Shown: positions 48,145-57,117, counted from the stretch's first letter. The stretch: 64,000 nucleotides of DNA from an uncultured Neglectibacter sp. (GCA_937958185.1 CALFFN010000013.1:1-64000); one strand, 5' to 3'. Program-made: numbers and translations. Notes: generated by a model from the sequence alone, not told the origin.

Positions 48145-48995
48145 CCCATTATCTTTTTGCACAAAATGTCCTGTCCGACCTTTCGGAAAAAGACGATTTG
48201 AACCTGTGCGCCTATTTTTGGGGCGCACAGGGACCCGATTTCCTGTTCTGCCACCGCTATTTTCCGTGGATGAAGGGGAAATCTCTGAAAACCTACGGCA
48301 GCAAGCTTCACGAAACGCCGCCGTCTGCCACGCTTTCCGCCATGCGGGATTTTGTAAAGCACCATGACGACCCGGCATACCGTTCCTATGTCTATGGCTT
48401 TTTGTGCCACTATTCCCTGGATTCCACCGCCCACCCCTATATCAATTCTCTGGCGGCGCGGCTGGCGGAAGCCCGCCCAAATGAGACCACCGGCACCATG
48501 CACGGGGAGATCGAAGCGGCGCTGGACGCCATTGTGCTCCGCAGTGAAACGGGGAAATTGCCGTCGGAGATGCCGTTGGGGAAGATGTTCCCCAAAAATG
48601 AGCCGGTACAGCGGCGCATTGCCAAGCTGTACCGGGAGGTGCTGTTTCAGGTGTACGGCGCGGACGCCGCGGAGGAGGAGCTGCTCCGCGCAACAAAGGA
48701 CGCCCATTTTGTTTTTTCCCTGTTGACAGACAGGACCGGGGCAAAAAAGCGTGTCTTTGATTTGGTGGAAAAGGGCAGAGCCAGCACTGTTTCCTCCCAT
48801 ATCGTGCCGCTGATAGAGCGGGACGATGTGGATTACGCCAATTTGCAGCAGGAGGAATGGACCGCCAGCGGACAAACCTCTCACCAGAGCTTTTTTGAGC
48901 TGATGGGGGAAGCCATGGGTGTGGCAGAGACTTTGATCTCTAGCTTTGATGAGGGAGATTTTGCCGCCCTGACCAAAGAAAAGCCTTTTGGATAA
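48129..48995 (+). CDS. Zinc-dependent phospholipase C-like protein
   Basis: A 288-residue protein of the zn_dep_PLPC type found widely in Clostridia. Conserved His/Asp residues likely to bind zinc appear in CLTHYLFA, WGAQGPDFLF, GFLCHYSLDSTAHPY and TMHGEIEAALD. There is no signal peptide, so it is probably cytoplasmic, and the reaction is not established. The start at 48129 follows GGGAGGAG and overlaps the preceding gene by 16 bases. Confidence 0.82.
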   Translation: MPACLTHYLFAQNVLSDLSEKDDLNLCAYFWGAQGPDFLFCHRYFPWMKGKSLKTYGSKLHETPPSATLSAMRDFVKHHDDPAYRSYVYGFLCHYSLDSTAHPYINSLAARLAEARPNETTGTMHGEIEAALDAIVLRSETGKLPSEMPLGKMFPKNEPVQRRIAKLYREVLFQVYGADAAEEELLRATKDAHFVFSLLTDRTGAKKRVFDLVEKGRASTVSSHIVPLIERDDVDYANLQQEEWTASGQTSHQSFFELMGEAMGVAETLISSFDEGDFAALTKEKPFG

Positions 48996-49013
48996 AAAAG
49001 AAAACGCAGGGAA

Positions 49014-49044
49014 AAACGGGGCGAAAAAATTTTTCGCCCCGTTT
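49014..49044 (+). terminator. Terminator of the nusB operon
   Basis: AAACGGGGCGAAAAA and TTTTTCGCCCCGTTT form a perfect 15-bp inverted repeat (about 49014-49043). Confidence 0.88.
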
Positions 49045-49091
49045 AGGCATATTGGGAAATCAAAGATTTCTCAAACTGAAAAATGCAAAAG

Positions 49092-49113
49092 AAAAAGAGC
49101 CTTGCGGCTCTTA
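49092..49113 (-). terminator. Terminator of rpmB
   Basis: On the minus strand AAGAGCC-gcaa-GGCTCTT followed by TTTC, 26 bases after the rpmB stop. Confidence 0.8.
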
Positions 49114-49138
49114 CTTCTTTCTGTGTTACCGAATCCAA

Positions 49139-49327
49139 TCAAACAGCACGGGTCACTTTGCCGGAACGCAAGCAACGGGTGCAGGCGTACACACGCTTCG
49201 GGGTACCGTTTACAACAGCCTTAACGCGCTTGATGTTCGGCTTCCAAGTCCTGTTGGAGCGACGGTGAGAGTGGGACACTCTGATACCGAAAGAAACATC
49301 CTTGCCGCAGAATTCACATTTTGCCAT
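49139..49327 (-). CDS. rpmB: 50S ribosomal protein L28
   Basis: A 62-residue ribosomal protein. It is of the zinc-ribbon (C+) type: CEFCGKD near the N-terminus and CTRCLRSG near the C-terminus give four cysteines. HSHRRSNRTWKPNIKRV is the family core. It is monocistronic, as usual. AAGGAGGT precedes the start. Confidence 0.97.
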   Translation of the reverse strand: MAKCEFCGKDVSFGIRVSHSHRRSNRTWKPNIKRVKAVVNGTPKRVYACTRCLRSGKVTRAV

Positions 49328-49375
49328 ATCTGCACCTCCTTAAAATGGGCGAATCTCAAAATTGCAACAACTAGA

Positions 49376-49404
49376 ATTATAACAGCCCCCCTGCTAAAAT
49401 GCAA
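49376..49404 (-). promoter_or_regulatory. Promoter of rpmB
   Basis: On the minus strand TTGCAT (49404-49399), 17 bases, TATAAT (49381-49376). Confidence 0.8.
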
Positions 49405-49443
49405 GTTTTTTTTCAAAAGAATTTCAAGAAGTCAAGGAAAACC

Positions 49444-49472
49444 TTGTGTTTTTCCCCGGAATAGTTTATAAT
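49444..49472 (+). promoter_or_regulatory. Promoter of the M50-scpAB operon
   Basis: TTGTGT (49444-49449), 17 bases, TATAAT (49467-49472), 27 bases before the ATG. Confidence 0.78.
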
Positions 49473-49498
49473 CCCAATATAAGTTAGGAGGTTTTCCC

Positions 49499-50194
49499 AT
49501 GCTTTTCAGTGTTCTCAGAAGCCTTTTTGCCGGACAGCACGTGGATATCTGGTCCGTGCTTGCGCAGGCTCTTTCTGTTTTGTTTATTATTTTCTGCATT
49601 TTGCCTTTGCACGAATTTGCCCATGGCTGGGTCGCCAATAAATTGGGGGACCCCACCGCCAAACTGGACGGGCGGCTGACGCTGAACCCATTGGCAAGCG
49701 TTGACCCTGTGGGCGCGTTTGCGCTTTTGGCAATCGGCTTTGGCTGGGCGAAGCCCGTGCCGGTGGATCCCCGGTATTTCAAAAAGCCCAAGCGCGATAT
49801 GGCGATCACCGCTTTGGCGGGTCCCGTGTCCAACCTGCTGGCGGCGCTGGTGGGGGCGATACTCGTTGTGGTTTTTGAAGCATTTGTCCCCTATAACGGT
49901 GTGACCTTTTTCATTTATAATGTGCTGTACTATTATGTGGTGGTCAATATTTCTCTGGCAGTATTTAACCTGATCCCTGTCCCGCCGCTGGACGGCTCCC
50001 GGATCATCGGCGCCTTTTTGAGCGACCGCGCCCTTGCCACTTATTACCGCTATCAGAATATGTTTGTCATGGTTCTGCTTTTACTGATGATGACCGGCGC
50101 TTTTTCAGGACCTCTCTACACGGCACAGAACTTTTTTGCAAACCTGATCTTTACCATCGCACGGTTTCCTTTCCATCTGGCAGGGGTACTGTAA
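49499..50194 (+). CDS. Site-2 protease family intramembrane metalloprotease (M50)
   Basis: A 231-residue membrane protein with about five to six hydrophobic segments. The zinc motif is LHEFAHGW (HExxH) and the third ligand lies in PPLDGSRI. NPLASVDPVGA is also family-typical. No PDZ domain is present, so it belongs to the compact Rip/SREBP-like group seen next to scpA in many Firmicutes. The substrate is unknown. scpA starts 4 bases after its stop. Confidence 0.9.
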   Translation: MLFSVLRSLFAGQHVDIWSVLAQALSVLFIIFCILPLHEFAHGWVANKLGDPTAKLDGRLTLNPLASVDPVGAFALLAIGFGWAKPVPVDPRYFKKPKRDMAITALAGPVSNLLAALVGAILVVVFEAFVPYNGVTFFIYNVLYYYVVVNISLAVFNLIPVPPLDGSRIIGAFLSDRALATYYRYQNMFVMVLLLLMMTGAFSGPLYTAQNFFANLIFTIARFPFHLAGVL

Positions 50195-50197
50195 GCC

Positions 50198-50926
50198 ATG
50201 GAAAAGCTGCAATATAAGCTGAATGTTTTTGAAGGTCCGCTGGACCTGCTTCTGGTGCTGATCGCCAAGAACAAGCTGAATATTTATGATATTCCCATAG
50301 CGGAGCTGCTGGACCAGTACATGGAGCAGATAGACCTGATGCGGGAAGAAAATATGGACATTGCCAGCGAGTTCCTGGAAATGGCGGCCAGATTGGTGCA
50401 GATCAAGTCCGCTTCTCTGCTGCCGCGTCAGGAAGAAGAGGAGGACCCCCGCCTGGAGCTGACCGGGCAGCTGCTGGAATACCAGCAGTGCAAGCAGGCG
50501 GCTGCTGCCTTACAGGAGCGCTCCTCTTTCGATACGGTGGTTCGGGAAGCTGAAAAGCTCCCGATGGATCTGACCTATAAGCGCGTCCATGAGCCAAGGG
50601 AGATCATGCAGGCGCTCGTTTCCGCGTGGGGCAAGGGGAAGCGCCTGCTGCCGCCCAAGCCGGAAAGCTTTTCCGCGCTGGTGACGAGAAAAATTGTCTC
50701 GGTAGCTTCTCAGGTGGTTTTTGTACTGAGAAAGCTGTGGAAACAAAAGAGAATTTCCTTTCAGACCCTGTTTGCGGACAAGCGTGACCGCTCCGAGCGG
50801 GTCGCCGCATTTTTAGCGGTACTGGAGCTGGTGAAAAGCCGCCGGATACGCGTGGAGGGCGAAGGTGGCGATTGTGAAGTGAAGCTTTTGGAAAAGGGGG
50901 AGCACCGTTGGAAAGAGAAGAATTGA
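50198..50926 (+). CDS. scpA: Segregation and condensation protein A
   Basis: A 242-residue kleisin bridging the SMC heads. FEGPLDLLLVLIAKNKLNIYDIPIAEL (key part FEGPLDLLL) is the N-terminal SMC-binding hallmark, and a C-terminal winged helix spans about 170-235. It overlaps scpB by 19 bases. Confidence 0.95.
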   Translation: MEKLQYKLNVFEGPLDLLLVLIAKNKLNIYDIPIAELLDQYMEQIDLMREENMDIASEFLEMAARLVQIKSASLLPRQEEEEDPRLELTGQLLEYQQCKQAAAALQERSSFDTVVREAEKLPMDLTYKRVHEPREIMQALVSAWGKGKRLLPPKPESFSALVTRKIVSVASQVVFVLRKLWKQKRISFQTLFADKRDRSERVAAFLAVLELVKSRRIRVEGEGGDCEVKLLEKGEHRWKEKN

Positions 50927-51474
50927 TGGGCAAAACGGAAGCCATTCTTTTTGCCGGCGGTGAGCCGGTAGCGCTGGACAGGATCGCCCAGGTGCTGGGC
51001 GTGAGGACTTACGCCATTGAGGAGATCATAGACGCTTTGAAGGAAAAGTACAACACCCCCCAAAGCGGCATTCACCTGCTGCGGTTGGAAAACACCGCCC
51101 AGCTCTGCACGAACCCGGCGTATATCCAGCCGGTGCGTGAGGTTCTGGATTTGAAGCGCAACACGCCGCTGTCTCAGGCAGCCATGGAGGTGCTGGCAGT
51201 GGTGGCGTACAACCAGCCGGTGACAAAGGCTTTTGTGGAGCAGGTGCGCGGTGTGGACTGCTCCGGCGTCATCGGCAGCCTGGTACAAAAGGAGCTGTTG
51301 GAGGAGCGGGGAAGGCTGGAGCTTCCCGGCAGACCGCTGCTGTACGGCACGACGGAAAATTTCCTGCGCTGCTTTCAGCTTGCTTCCATTGACGATCTGC
51401 CCCCGCCGCCGACGGGCGATGAAGAAAACGAAGGAGTTCCCGGCGATGACGAGCTTGAAACTATGGAACTGTAG
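50908..51474 (+). CDS. scpB: Segregation and condensation protein B
   Basis: A 188-residue double winged-helix partner of ScpA. It shows AILFAGGEPVALDRIAQVLG, LSQAAMEVLAVVAYNQPVTK and GRPLLYGTTENFLRCF. The start is probably TTG 50908 after AAGGGGGAG; ATG 50926 is an alternative. The C-terminal tail is acidic. Confidence 0.94.
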   Translation: MEREELMGKTEAILFAGGEPVALDRIAQVLGVRTYAIEEIIDALKEKYNTPQSGIHLLRLENTAQLCTNPAYIQPVREVLDLKRNTPLSQAAMEVLAVVAYNQPVTKAFVEQVRGVDCSGVIGSLVQKELLEERGRLELPGRPLLYGTTENFLRCFQLASIDDLPPPPTGDEENEGVPGDDELETMEL

Positions 51475-51492
51475 GATTGAGGGCGATATGCC

Positions 51493-52161
51493 ATGACAGT
51501 GTTGTGGATCATCTGCGGCGTGCTGCTTTTTCTGTTCCTGCTGACATTGATCCCCCTGCGGGTAGATACAGCCTTTCAGCAGGAATTTTCTCTGACGCTG
51601 CGCTATCTTTTTTTCCGATTCCACCTGCTTCCAGGCAAGGAAGAAGAGGAAGAGGTAAAAGAAGAGACAGAGGAAGAAGCAGAGAAACCTGAAAAAAAGC
51701 TGGATATCAAAAAGATTTTGAAGCGGCAGGGGATTTCCGGCTTTTTGAAATCACTTTTTGAGCTGGTACAGCTTGCAGCCTCCGCGTCCAAACGGCTGAT
51801 CTCTCATGTGAAGCTGAAAAATTTTGATTTGTATTTATGCCTTGCCGGGGCGGAGGACGCGGCTGCTGCTGCTATCCAGTACGGGCAGGTTTCGGCAGGT
51901 GTTTATTCCGCCTGCGGGGTATTGTTCGGTCTGATGGATTGCAAAAAGAAAGCAGTGACCGTCGATTTGAATTACCGGCTCGAAGAGAGCGCCGTGGATT
52001 TCTCCGCCAAAATCTCCATCCTTCCATTGTTTCTGCTGAGAGAAGCATTTTCTCTGCTGATACACGGTTTCCCAATTGTCAGAAGGCTGTTGGGAACTGA
52101 TACACGCACCAAACATCAAACAGAAAGGGTTTCGCAAATGCGAAAAGGTGAGCAGCAATGA
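51493..52161 (+). CDS. DUF2953 membrane-associated protein
   Basis: A 222-residue protein: one N-terminal membrane segment (about 3-20), then a stretch of Glu/Lys repeats (about 50-75), then a DUF2953 domain (HVKLKNFDLYLCLAGAEDAAAAAIQYGQ in part). DUF2953 proteins are found before ytfJ in many spore formers and are assumed to be sporulation-related, but no function is known. It overlaps ytfJ by 4 bases. Confidence 0.85.
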   Translation: MTVLWIICGVLLFLFLLTLIPLRVDTAFQQEFSLTLRYLFFRFHLLPGKEEEEEVKEETEEEAEKPEKKLDIKKILKRQGISGFLKSLFELVQLAASASKRLISHVKLKNFDLYLCLAGAEDAAAAAIQYGQVSAGVYSACGVLFGLMDCKKKAVTVDLNYRLEESAVDFSAKISILPLFLLREAFSLLIHGFPIVRRLLGTDTRTKHQTERVSQMRKGEQQ

Positions 52162-52634
52162 GCGACAATAAAGTGAACAACCTGATGGACGTGACCATGG
52201 ATAAGATCAAAAACATGGTGGACGTAAACACCATCATCGGCGACCCCATTACCACGCCGGACGGCACTACCGTGATCCCCATTTCCCGGGTGAGCTACGG
52301 CTTTGCTTCCGGCGGCTCCGACCTGCCCTCCAAGGCGCAGCCGGCTTCCGGCTTGTTTGCCGGCGGCAGCGGGGCGGGGATCACTATTATTCCCATTGCG
52401 TTCCTTGCCATTTCTCACGGCAATGTGCGCGTCCTGCAAATTGAGCCTTATATGGGTCCCGTTGACCGGGCGCTGGAAAAAATCCCGGAGATGGTGGATA
52501 AGATCACCGCCTTGTTCCACAAGGACAGCAGGGAAGAAGCTTCAAGCGAAACGGCGCCCTCCCAGCCGGTGGAGACAAAGCCTGCGATCACCGAGCCTGT
52601 GGAAACGCCGCTGCCGGATACCGGCAACGCCTGA
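52158..52634 (+). CDS. ytfJ: Sporulation protein YtfJ (GerW family)
   Basis: A 158-residue GerW-type spore protein. NTIIGDPITTPDGTTVIPISRVSYGF and the Gly-rich GGSGAGITIIPIAFL (in part) are diagnostic. In Bacillus subtilis GerW is needed for L-alanine germination. The C-terminal tail (about 125-158) is Thr/Pro/Glu-rich and disordered. Confidence 0.93.
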   Translation: MSDNKVNNLMDVTMDKIKNMVDVNTIIGDPITTPDGTTVIPISRVSYGFASGGSDLPSKAQPASGLFAGGSGAGITIIPIAFLAISHGNVRVLQIEPYMGPVDRALEKIPEMVDKITALFHKDSREEASSETAPSQPVETKPAITEPVETPLPDTGNA

Positions 52635-52687
52635 GCGCATACAAGCACCTCATACCTGCATATTCATGTGCAGAGGCGGGTGATGAG

Positions 52688-53818
52688 ATGAAAAAATTTT
52701 TTTGGCGGCTCTCAGGGGTGTTTTGCGCTTTTTTCCTGTTTGCATTCGGAAGCCTTGGAACAGCGGGCGCGGAGGAGCTTTCCGTGTCGGCGCAAAGCGC
52801 GGTGCTGATTTCTGGGGACACCTCAACAGTGCTCTATGAAAAAAATTCCCGGCAGCAGATGTCCATGGCGAGCACCACAAAAATCATGACGGCGCTGCTG
52901 GCGCTGGAAGAAGCGGCACGCGCCGACGATCCTGTGGTTTCCATCACAGAGGAAATGGTGGCGGTGGAGGGCTCTTCCATGGGCTTGCAGGCTGGCGACG
53001 AGCTGACACTGACAAACCTTGCGGCAGGAATGCTTCTGGCTTCCGGCAACGACGCCGCCAACGCGGCGGCGCTGTACCTTTCTGGTACACAGGAAAAATT
53101 TGCCGACAGGATGAACCGCAGGGCGGCAGAGATCGGCATGGAAAACACCCACTTTGTCACGCCCTCCGGCTTGGACGACGAGGAGCATTTTTCCACTGCC
53201 TATGACATGGCGCTGCTTGCTGAAGAAGCGCTGAAAAACGAAGAATTCCGGCGGCTCTGTTCCAGCTCCACCTATCAGGTGACCTTCAAGAACCCGGAAA
53301 AGAAGGTTTCCTACACCAACCACAATAAGCTGCTGCGCCTGTATGAGGGCTGTATCGGCGTGAAGACCGGGTTCACAAAGAAATCCGGCAGATGTCTTGT
53401 TTCCGCCGCCCAGAGGGACGGCATTACGCTGATCGCCGTAACGCTCAACGCCCCGGACGACTGGAACGACCACATGGCGCTGCTGGATTACGGCTTTTCA
53501 AAAATGGAATGCGTTTCTTTTGACGGGAGCAGCTTTTCTGCAAGCGTCCCCGTTGTGGGAGCGGAGCAGCATAATTTTCAGGTGCGCGGCGGAGCGGGCG
53601 GGCAGGTGCCCCTGCCGATAGAAGAAGCGGATCAGGTGACCTGCCGGGTATTGCTTCCCACCTTTTGTTACGCGCCGATCAGCGAAGGCGACCCGATCGG
53701 CAGGCTGCAATACTATTTGGGAAACTCCCCGGTGTACAGCGTGCCGGTTTTTGCGGCTGAAAGCGTTGCCATACAGCCGAAAAAGCAAAAATTCTGGGAG
53801 AAATGGTTCTCCCGCTGA
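52688..53818 (+). CDS. dacF: D-alanyl-D-alanine carboxypeptidase (S11, DacF-like)
   Basis: A 376-residue penicillin-binding protein. The signal peptide (about 1-27, cleaved after GTAGA) is followed by the three active-site motifs: STTK in MASTTKIMTALL, SGN in LASGNDAANAAALY and KTG in VKTGFTKKSG. The C-terminal beta domain ends in a basic segment KKQKFWEKWF that may associate with the membrane. Position after ytfJ suits spore cortex or vegetative DacF; vegetative DacA is an alternative. Confidence 0.92.
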   Translation: MKKFFWRLSGVFCAFFLFAFGSLGTAGAEELSVSAQSAVLISGDTSTVLYEKNSRQQMSMASTTKIMTALLALEEAARADDPVVSITEEMVAVEGSSMGLQAGDELTLTNLAAGMLLASGNDAANAAALYLSGTQEKFADRMNRRAAEIGMENTHFVTPSGLDDEEHFSTAYDMALLAEEALKNEEFRRLCSSSTYQVTFKNPEKKVSYTNHNKLLRLYEGCIGVKTGFTKKSGRCLVSAAQRDGITLIAVTLNAPDDWNDHMALLDYGFSKMECVSFDGSSFSASVPVVGAEQHNFQVRGGAGGQVPLPIEEADQVTCRVLLPTFCYAPISEGDPIGRLQYYLGNSPVYSVPVFAAESVAIQPKKQKFWEKWFSR

Positions 53819-53859
53819 GACGGTAAACAGGCGAACGCCGCTCAAAGGAGAGCACTGTC

Positions 53860-54684
53860 ATGATTGAAAAAAGCAGACTGCAAAAAATATTGGCGTCCTG
53901 CGGGGTCGCGTCCCGCCGGAAAGCGGAAGAAATGATCCTCTCAGGGCGGGTCGCCGTCAACGGCAGGACCGCAAAATTGGGCGACAGCGCCGTTGCTGGA
54001 AAAGATTTGATCACAGTGGACGGTGAGCGCCTGACTTTATCTGAAAACAGATATTATCTGGCGCTCCACAAGCCCCGGGGATTTGTGACCACCATGAGCG
54101 ACGAAAAGGACCGCCGCTGCGTGGCAATGCTGGTGGAGGATATCGGTGAACGTGTCTATCCAGTCGGTCGCCTGGATAAGGATTCCGAAGGGCTTCTTTT
54201 GATGACTAACGACGGGGAATTTGCCAACACGGTGGCGCACCCGAAAAAGCATATCGCGAAGACTTACCGTGTCACAGTGCGTCCGGCTGTTACTGAAGAC
54301 CAACTTGCCCGGATCGCCACAGGGATCGTGATTGATGGCAAAAAAACCGCTCCCGCCAAGGTTCGTGTGCTGGAGCAGCAGCCGGGGCGGGTAGTGCTGG
54401 AAATCATTTTGTACGAGGGCAGGAACCGGGAGATCCGCAAAATGTGTGAAGCGCTGGGGCTGGAGGTGGCGCGGCTCAAACGCATTGCCGTTGGACCCGT
54501 TCGGCTGGGTATGCTGCCCCAGGGAAAGTACCGGGAACTGACCAAGGAAGAAATCAGAGGGCTTCTGGCAGAAGCAAAAAAGGAAGGAAGCGGAAAGGTT
54601 CATGATAGAAATACTTCCCATGGAGGACAGGGAACGGGAAAGAGCCCTGCTTCGCAAGGTAGAAGCGGCAGGGGAAAACGCTAG
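53860..54684 (+). CDS. rluB: 23S rRNA pseudouridine(2605) synthase
   Basis: A 274-residue synthase with an S4 domain (1-60) and catalytic motif YPVGRLDKDSEGLLLMT. IRKMCEALGLEVARLKR is typical of RluB. The last 30 residues are basic and Gly/Ser-rich. That tail overlaps the next gene by 83 bases in a different phase, so either the tail or the overlap is unusual. Confidence 0.9.
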   Translation: MIEKSRLQKILASCGVASRRKAEEMILSGRVAVNGRTAKLGDSAVAGKDLITVDGERLTLSENRYYLALHKPRGFVTTMSDEKDRRCVAMLVEDIGERVYPVGRLDKDSEGLLLMTNDGEFANTVAHPKKHIAKTYRVTVRPAVTEDQLARIATGIVIDGKKTAPAKVRVLEQQPGRVVLEIILYEGRNREIRKMCEALGLEVARLKRIAVGPVRLGMLPQGKYRELTKEEIRGLLAEAKKEGSGKVHDRNTSHGGQGTGKSPASQGRSGRGKR

Positions 54685-54988
54685 GATACTTGCCATGACC
54701 GAGAGAGGGGAAACCCTGGGCTGGGTCGCAGTGGAGCTGAGAGGAGCTGTGCTGCATATTTTGCGGCTTTCCGCCGGCGCTTATGATTTTACAGCGCCGC
54801 CCACAATGGAGGAAAGCTTTGTGTTGGACACCCTGGTGCGTTCTGCGGCTTCCTACGGCGAAAATTTCGGCGCGGCTGCCATCGAGACGGCTTTCCCGGA
54901 TTTTTACCGCTTTTTTGCGGCAAGGGGATTTTCCACAGACGAGGCACATGTGTTCACCCCCATGTCCACGATTGTGAAATATGAGTAA
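54602..54988 (+). CDS. GNAT-like acetyltransferase, short
   Basis: A 128-residue protein resembling the GNAT fold (TLGWVAVELRGAVLHILRL, LVRSAASYGENFGA, FPDFYRFFAARGF). The acetyl-CoA loop is degenerate, so activity is uncertain. It starts with ATG 54602 inside the 3' end of rluB, GGAAGCGGAAAGG being its ribosome site. It ends the operon, before a terminator. Confidence 0.7.
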   Translation: MIEILPMEDRERERALLRKVEAAGENARILAMTERGETLGWVAVELRGAVLHILRLSAGAYDFTAPPTMEESFVLDTLVRSAASYGENFGAAAIETAFPDFYRFFAARGFSTDEAHVFTPMSTIVKYE

Positions 54989-54993
54989 ATTTT

Positions 54994-55018
54994 AGCGGAC
55001 ATTTGTCCGCTTTTTTTC
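54994..55018 (+). terminator. Terminator of the scpA-rluB operon
   Basis: AGCGGAC-attt-GTCCGCT (54994-55011) followed by seven T residues. Confidence 0.9.
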
Positions 55019-55048
55019 TTAATAATCTTTGAAATCTTGGGAAATCGG

Positions 55049-55077
55049 TTGCAATGAAATCCGAAAAATGGTAAAAT
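55049..55077 (+). promoter_or_regulatory. Promoter of the yicC-prpC operon
   Basis: TTGCAA (55049-55054), 17 bases, TAAAAT (55072-55077), 53 bases before the yicC start. Confidence 0.7.
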
Positions 55078-55129
55078 ACTAATTTGGTAAAGCGTGACTA
55101 TTTTATGCTTTTTGATTGGGATGAGAAAA

Positions 55130-56008
55130 ATGCTGAGAAGTATGACCGGCTACGGACGCAGTGAGAATATCATAGACGGCAGGCATATCATTTTTGAAAT
55201 AAAGTCTGTCAATCACAAGTTTTTTGAATGCAATGCCAGGCTGCCCAGAAGCTGTATGTTTTTGGAGGACAAGTTAAAGACATTGGTGCAGGGTAAGATT
55301 TCCCGTGGCAAGGTGGACGTGTTCCTTCAGCTGGAAACGCTGGAAAGCACCGACACGGAGGTGCTGGTGAACCATTCGCTGGCAAGCGCCTATGTAAAAG
55401 CGCTGCGGGAGCTGAAAGAGGAATACAGCCTGCCCGATGAGGTGTCCCTTTCCCTGCTTGCCGGATGTCCCGACCTGCTTTCCGTTCGCAAGGCGCAGGA
55501 GGACGAAGACGCTCTTTGGGCTGCGGTAGCCGAGGTAGCGGAAGCTGCGATCGAATCCTTTTTGGAAATGCGGAAAAGCGAGGGCGTTCGTCTGCAAAAG
55601 GATATTTTGGAAAAGGCCGGGCATTTGGAAGCGCTGGTGGACGAGGTGGAAAAAATCACCCCGGAAACCGTTGCCGAGTACCGGGAACGGTTACAGACGA
55701 AAATCGAGGAAATGCTGGGCGCCAATCATTTTGACGAGCAGCGGGTCTTAACGGAGGTCGCGGTGTTTGCGGACAAAGTGGCGGTCGATGAAGAGACCGT
55801 CCGCCTCAGGAGCCATATCCGCCAGCTGCGGCAGCTTTCCGAATCGGAAGAGCCGGTAGGCAGAAAGATCGATTTTCTGGTACAGGAAATGAACCGGGAA
55901 GCAAATACCATCGGCTCAAAATCTGTTAATTCCAAGATCGCCTATCTGGTGGTGGATATGAAGTCGGAAATTGAAAAAATCCGGGAACAAATCCAGAACG
56001 TGGAATAA
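55130..56008 (+). CDS. yicC: YicC-family endoribonuclease
   Basis: A 292-residue protein with the usual MLRSMTGYGR start and conserved C-terminal QEMNREANTIGSKSVN. E. coli YicC is an endoribonuclease; the Clostridial role is assumed similar. ATG 55130 is chosen over an upstream in-frame ATG because it matches the family start. remA follows 10 bases after. Confidence 0.93.
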   Translation: MLRSMTGYGRSENIIDGRHIIFEIKSVNHKFFECNARLPRSCMFLEDKLKTLVQGKISRGKVDVFLQLETLESTDTEVLVNHSLASAYVKALRELKEEYSLPDEVSLSLLAGCPDLLSVRKAQEDEDALWAAVAEVAEAAIESFLEMRKSEGVRLQKDILEKAGHLEALVDEVEKITPETVAEYRERLQTKIEEMLGANHFDEQRVLTEVAVFADKVAVDEETVRLRSHIRQLRQLSESEEPVGRKIDFLVQEMNREANTIGSKSVNSKIAYLVVDMKSEIEKIREQIQNVE

Positions 56009-56018
56009 AGGAGCTTTT

Positions 56019-56285
56019 ATGAAGCTGATCAATATAGGATTTGGAAATATGGTCTCCGCTGAAAAGGTTGTTGCCGTGGTCAGTCCCGATTCCGCCCCGA
56101 TCAAGCGTATCGTGCAGGAGGCGAAGGAGTCCGGCGTTTTGATAGACGCCACCTTTGGACGCAGGACAAAGGCCGTCCTCATCATGGACGGCGGCACGGT
56201 GGTGCTGTCCGCGATCCTGCCGGAAACAGTGGCAGGCAGATTCAATGGGAAAGAGGAAACTGTGGACAGCGGGGAAGAAAAGTAA
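56019..56285 (+). CDS. remA: RemA/DUF370 regulatory protein
   Basis: An 88-residue DNA-binding protein related to RemA, which activates matrix and osmoprotection genes in Bacillus. INIGFGNMVSAEKVVAVVSPDSAPIKR (key part NIGFGNMV) and ATFGRRTKAVLIMDGG are diagnostic. The start at 56019 follows AAAGGAG. The yicC-remA-gmk-rpoZ order is conserved in Firmicutes. Confidence 0.95.
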   Translation: MKLINIGFGNMVSAEKVVAVVSPDSAPIKRIVQEAKESGVLIDATFGRRTKAVLIMDGGTVVLSAILPETVAGRFNGKEETVDSGEEK

Positions 56286-56303
56286 GAGAAAGGAAGCTGT
56301 ACG

Positions 56304-56924
56304 ATGGCAGGAAAAGGATTGCTTCTGGTCGTTTCCGCCCCTTCAGGGGGAGGAAAAGGCACGATATTGAAAGAGCTTTTTGCTCAGGACGATAACCTCC
56401 GTCTTTCTGTATCCGCCACGACCCGGACGCCCCGTCCGGGAGAGGAGCACGGCAAACAGTATTATTTCATTTCCAGAGAAGAATTTGAAAGCCTGATCTC
56501 CCAAAACAAAATGCTGGAGCACGCCGAATATGTGGGAAACTATTACGGCACGCCCCGGGACCCGGTGGAGGAATGGCTGGCTGCGGGAAACGATGTGGTG
56601 CTGGAAATCGAGGTGCAGGGCGGCGCGCAGGTAAAAAAGCTCATGCCGGAGTGCGTTTCCATTTTCATTTTGCCCCCCTCCATGAAGGTTCTGGAGGAGC
56701 GCCTGCGCGGCAGGGGCACAGAAGCGGAAGAAACTGTGCAGAAGCGGCTTTCCACCGCCCGGCGGGAAATCCCCCAGGCGAAAGAGTATGATTACATTGT
56801 GTTCAATGATCGTTTGGAGGACGCTGTGGACGATATTCAGGCGATCCTGCGAGCGGAAAAATTGAAATACAGCAGAAATGCAGATTCTACAGAAAGGGTG
56901 TTGAACAATGCTGAAACCATCTGA
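56304..56924 (+). CDS. gmk: Guanylate kinase
   Basis: A 206-residue kinase converting GMP to GDP. P-loop SAPSGGGKGTI, then SATTRTPRPGEEHG and EYVGNYYGTPRDPVE in the GMP-binding region. One P-loop base change is notable: GGGKGT instead of GAGKST. It overlaps rpoZ by 17 bases. Confidence 0.96.
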   Translation: MAGKGLLLVVSAPSGGGKGTILKELFAQDDNLRLSVSATTRTPRPGEEHGKQYYFISREEFESLISQNKMLEHAEYVGNYYGTPRDPVEEWLAAGNDVVLEIEVQGGAQVKKLMPECVSIFILPPSMKVLEERLRGRGTEAEETVQKRLSTARREIPQAKEYDYIVFNDRLEDAVDDIQAILRAEKLKYSRNADSTERVLNNAETI

Positions 56925-57117
56925 TAACATGATCCGTACCCCTCACAGGAGCTACTATTCTCTTGTGATCGCCGTGGCAAAGAGAGCCCGCCAGATCGCG
57001 GAGAAGGCGGAAGAGGAAGGAGAAATCCTCACCGATAAGCCCGTCGATATGGCAGTGCACGATTTTGTAGACAACAAATTCAAGATCATCGAGCCGGATT
57101 CCTTTGAGGATGAATGA
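56908..57117 (+). CDS. rpoZ: RNA polymerase omega subunit
   Basis: A 69-residue subunit, short as in Firmicutes. YYSLVIAVAKRARQIAEKA is the conserved helix. ATG 56908 follows AGAAAGGGTG. Its stop overlaps the priA start. Confidence 0.94.
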   Translation: MLKPSDNMIRTPHRSYYSLVIAVAKRARQIAEKAEEEGEILTDKPVDMAVHDFVDNKFKIIEPDSFEDE

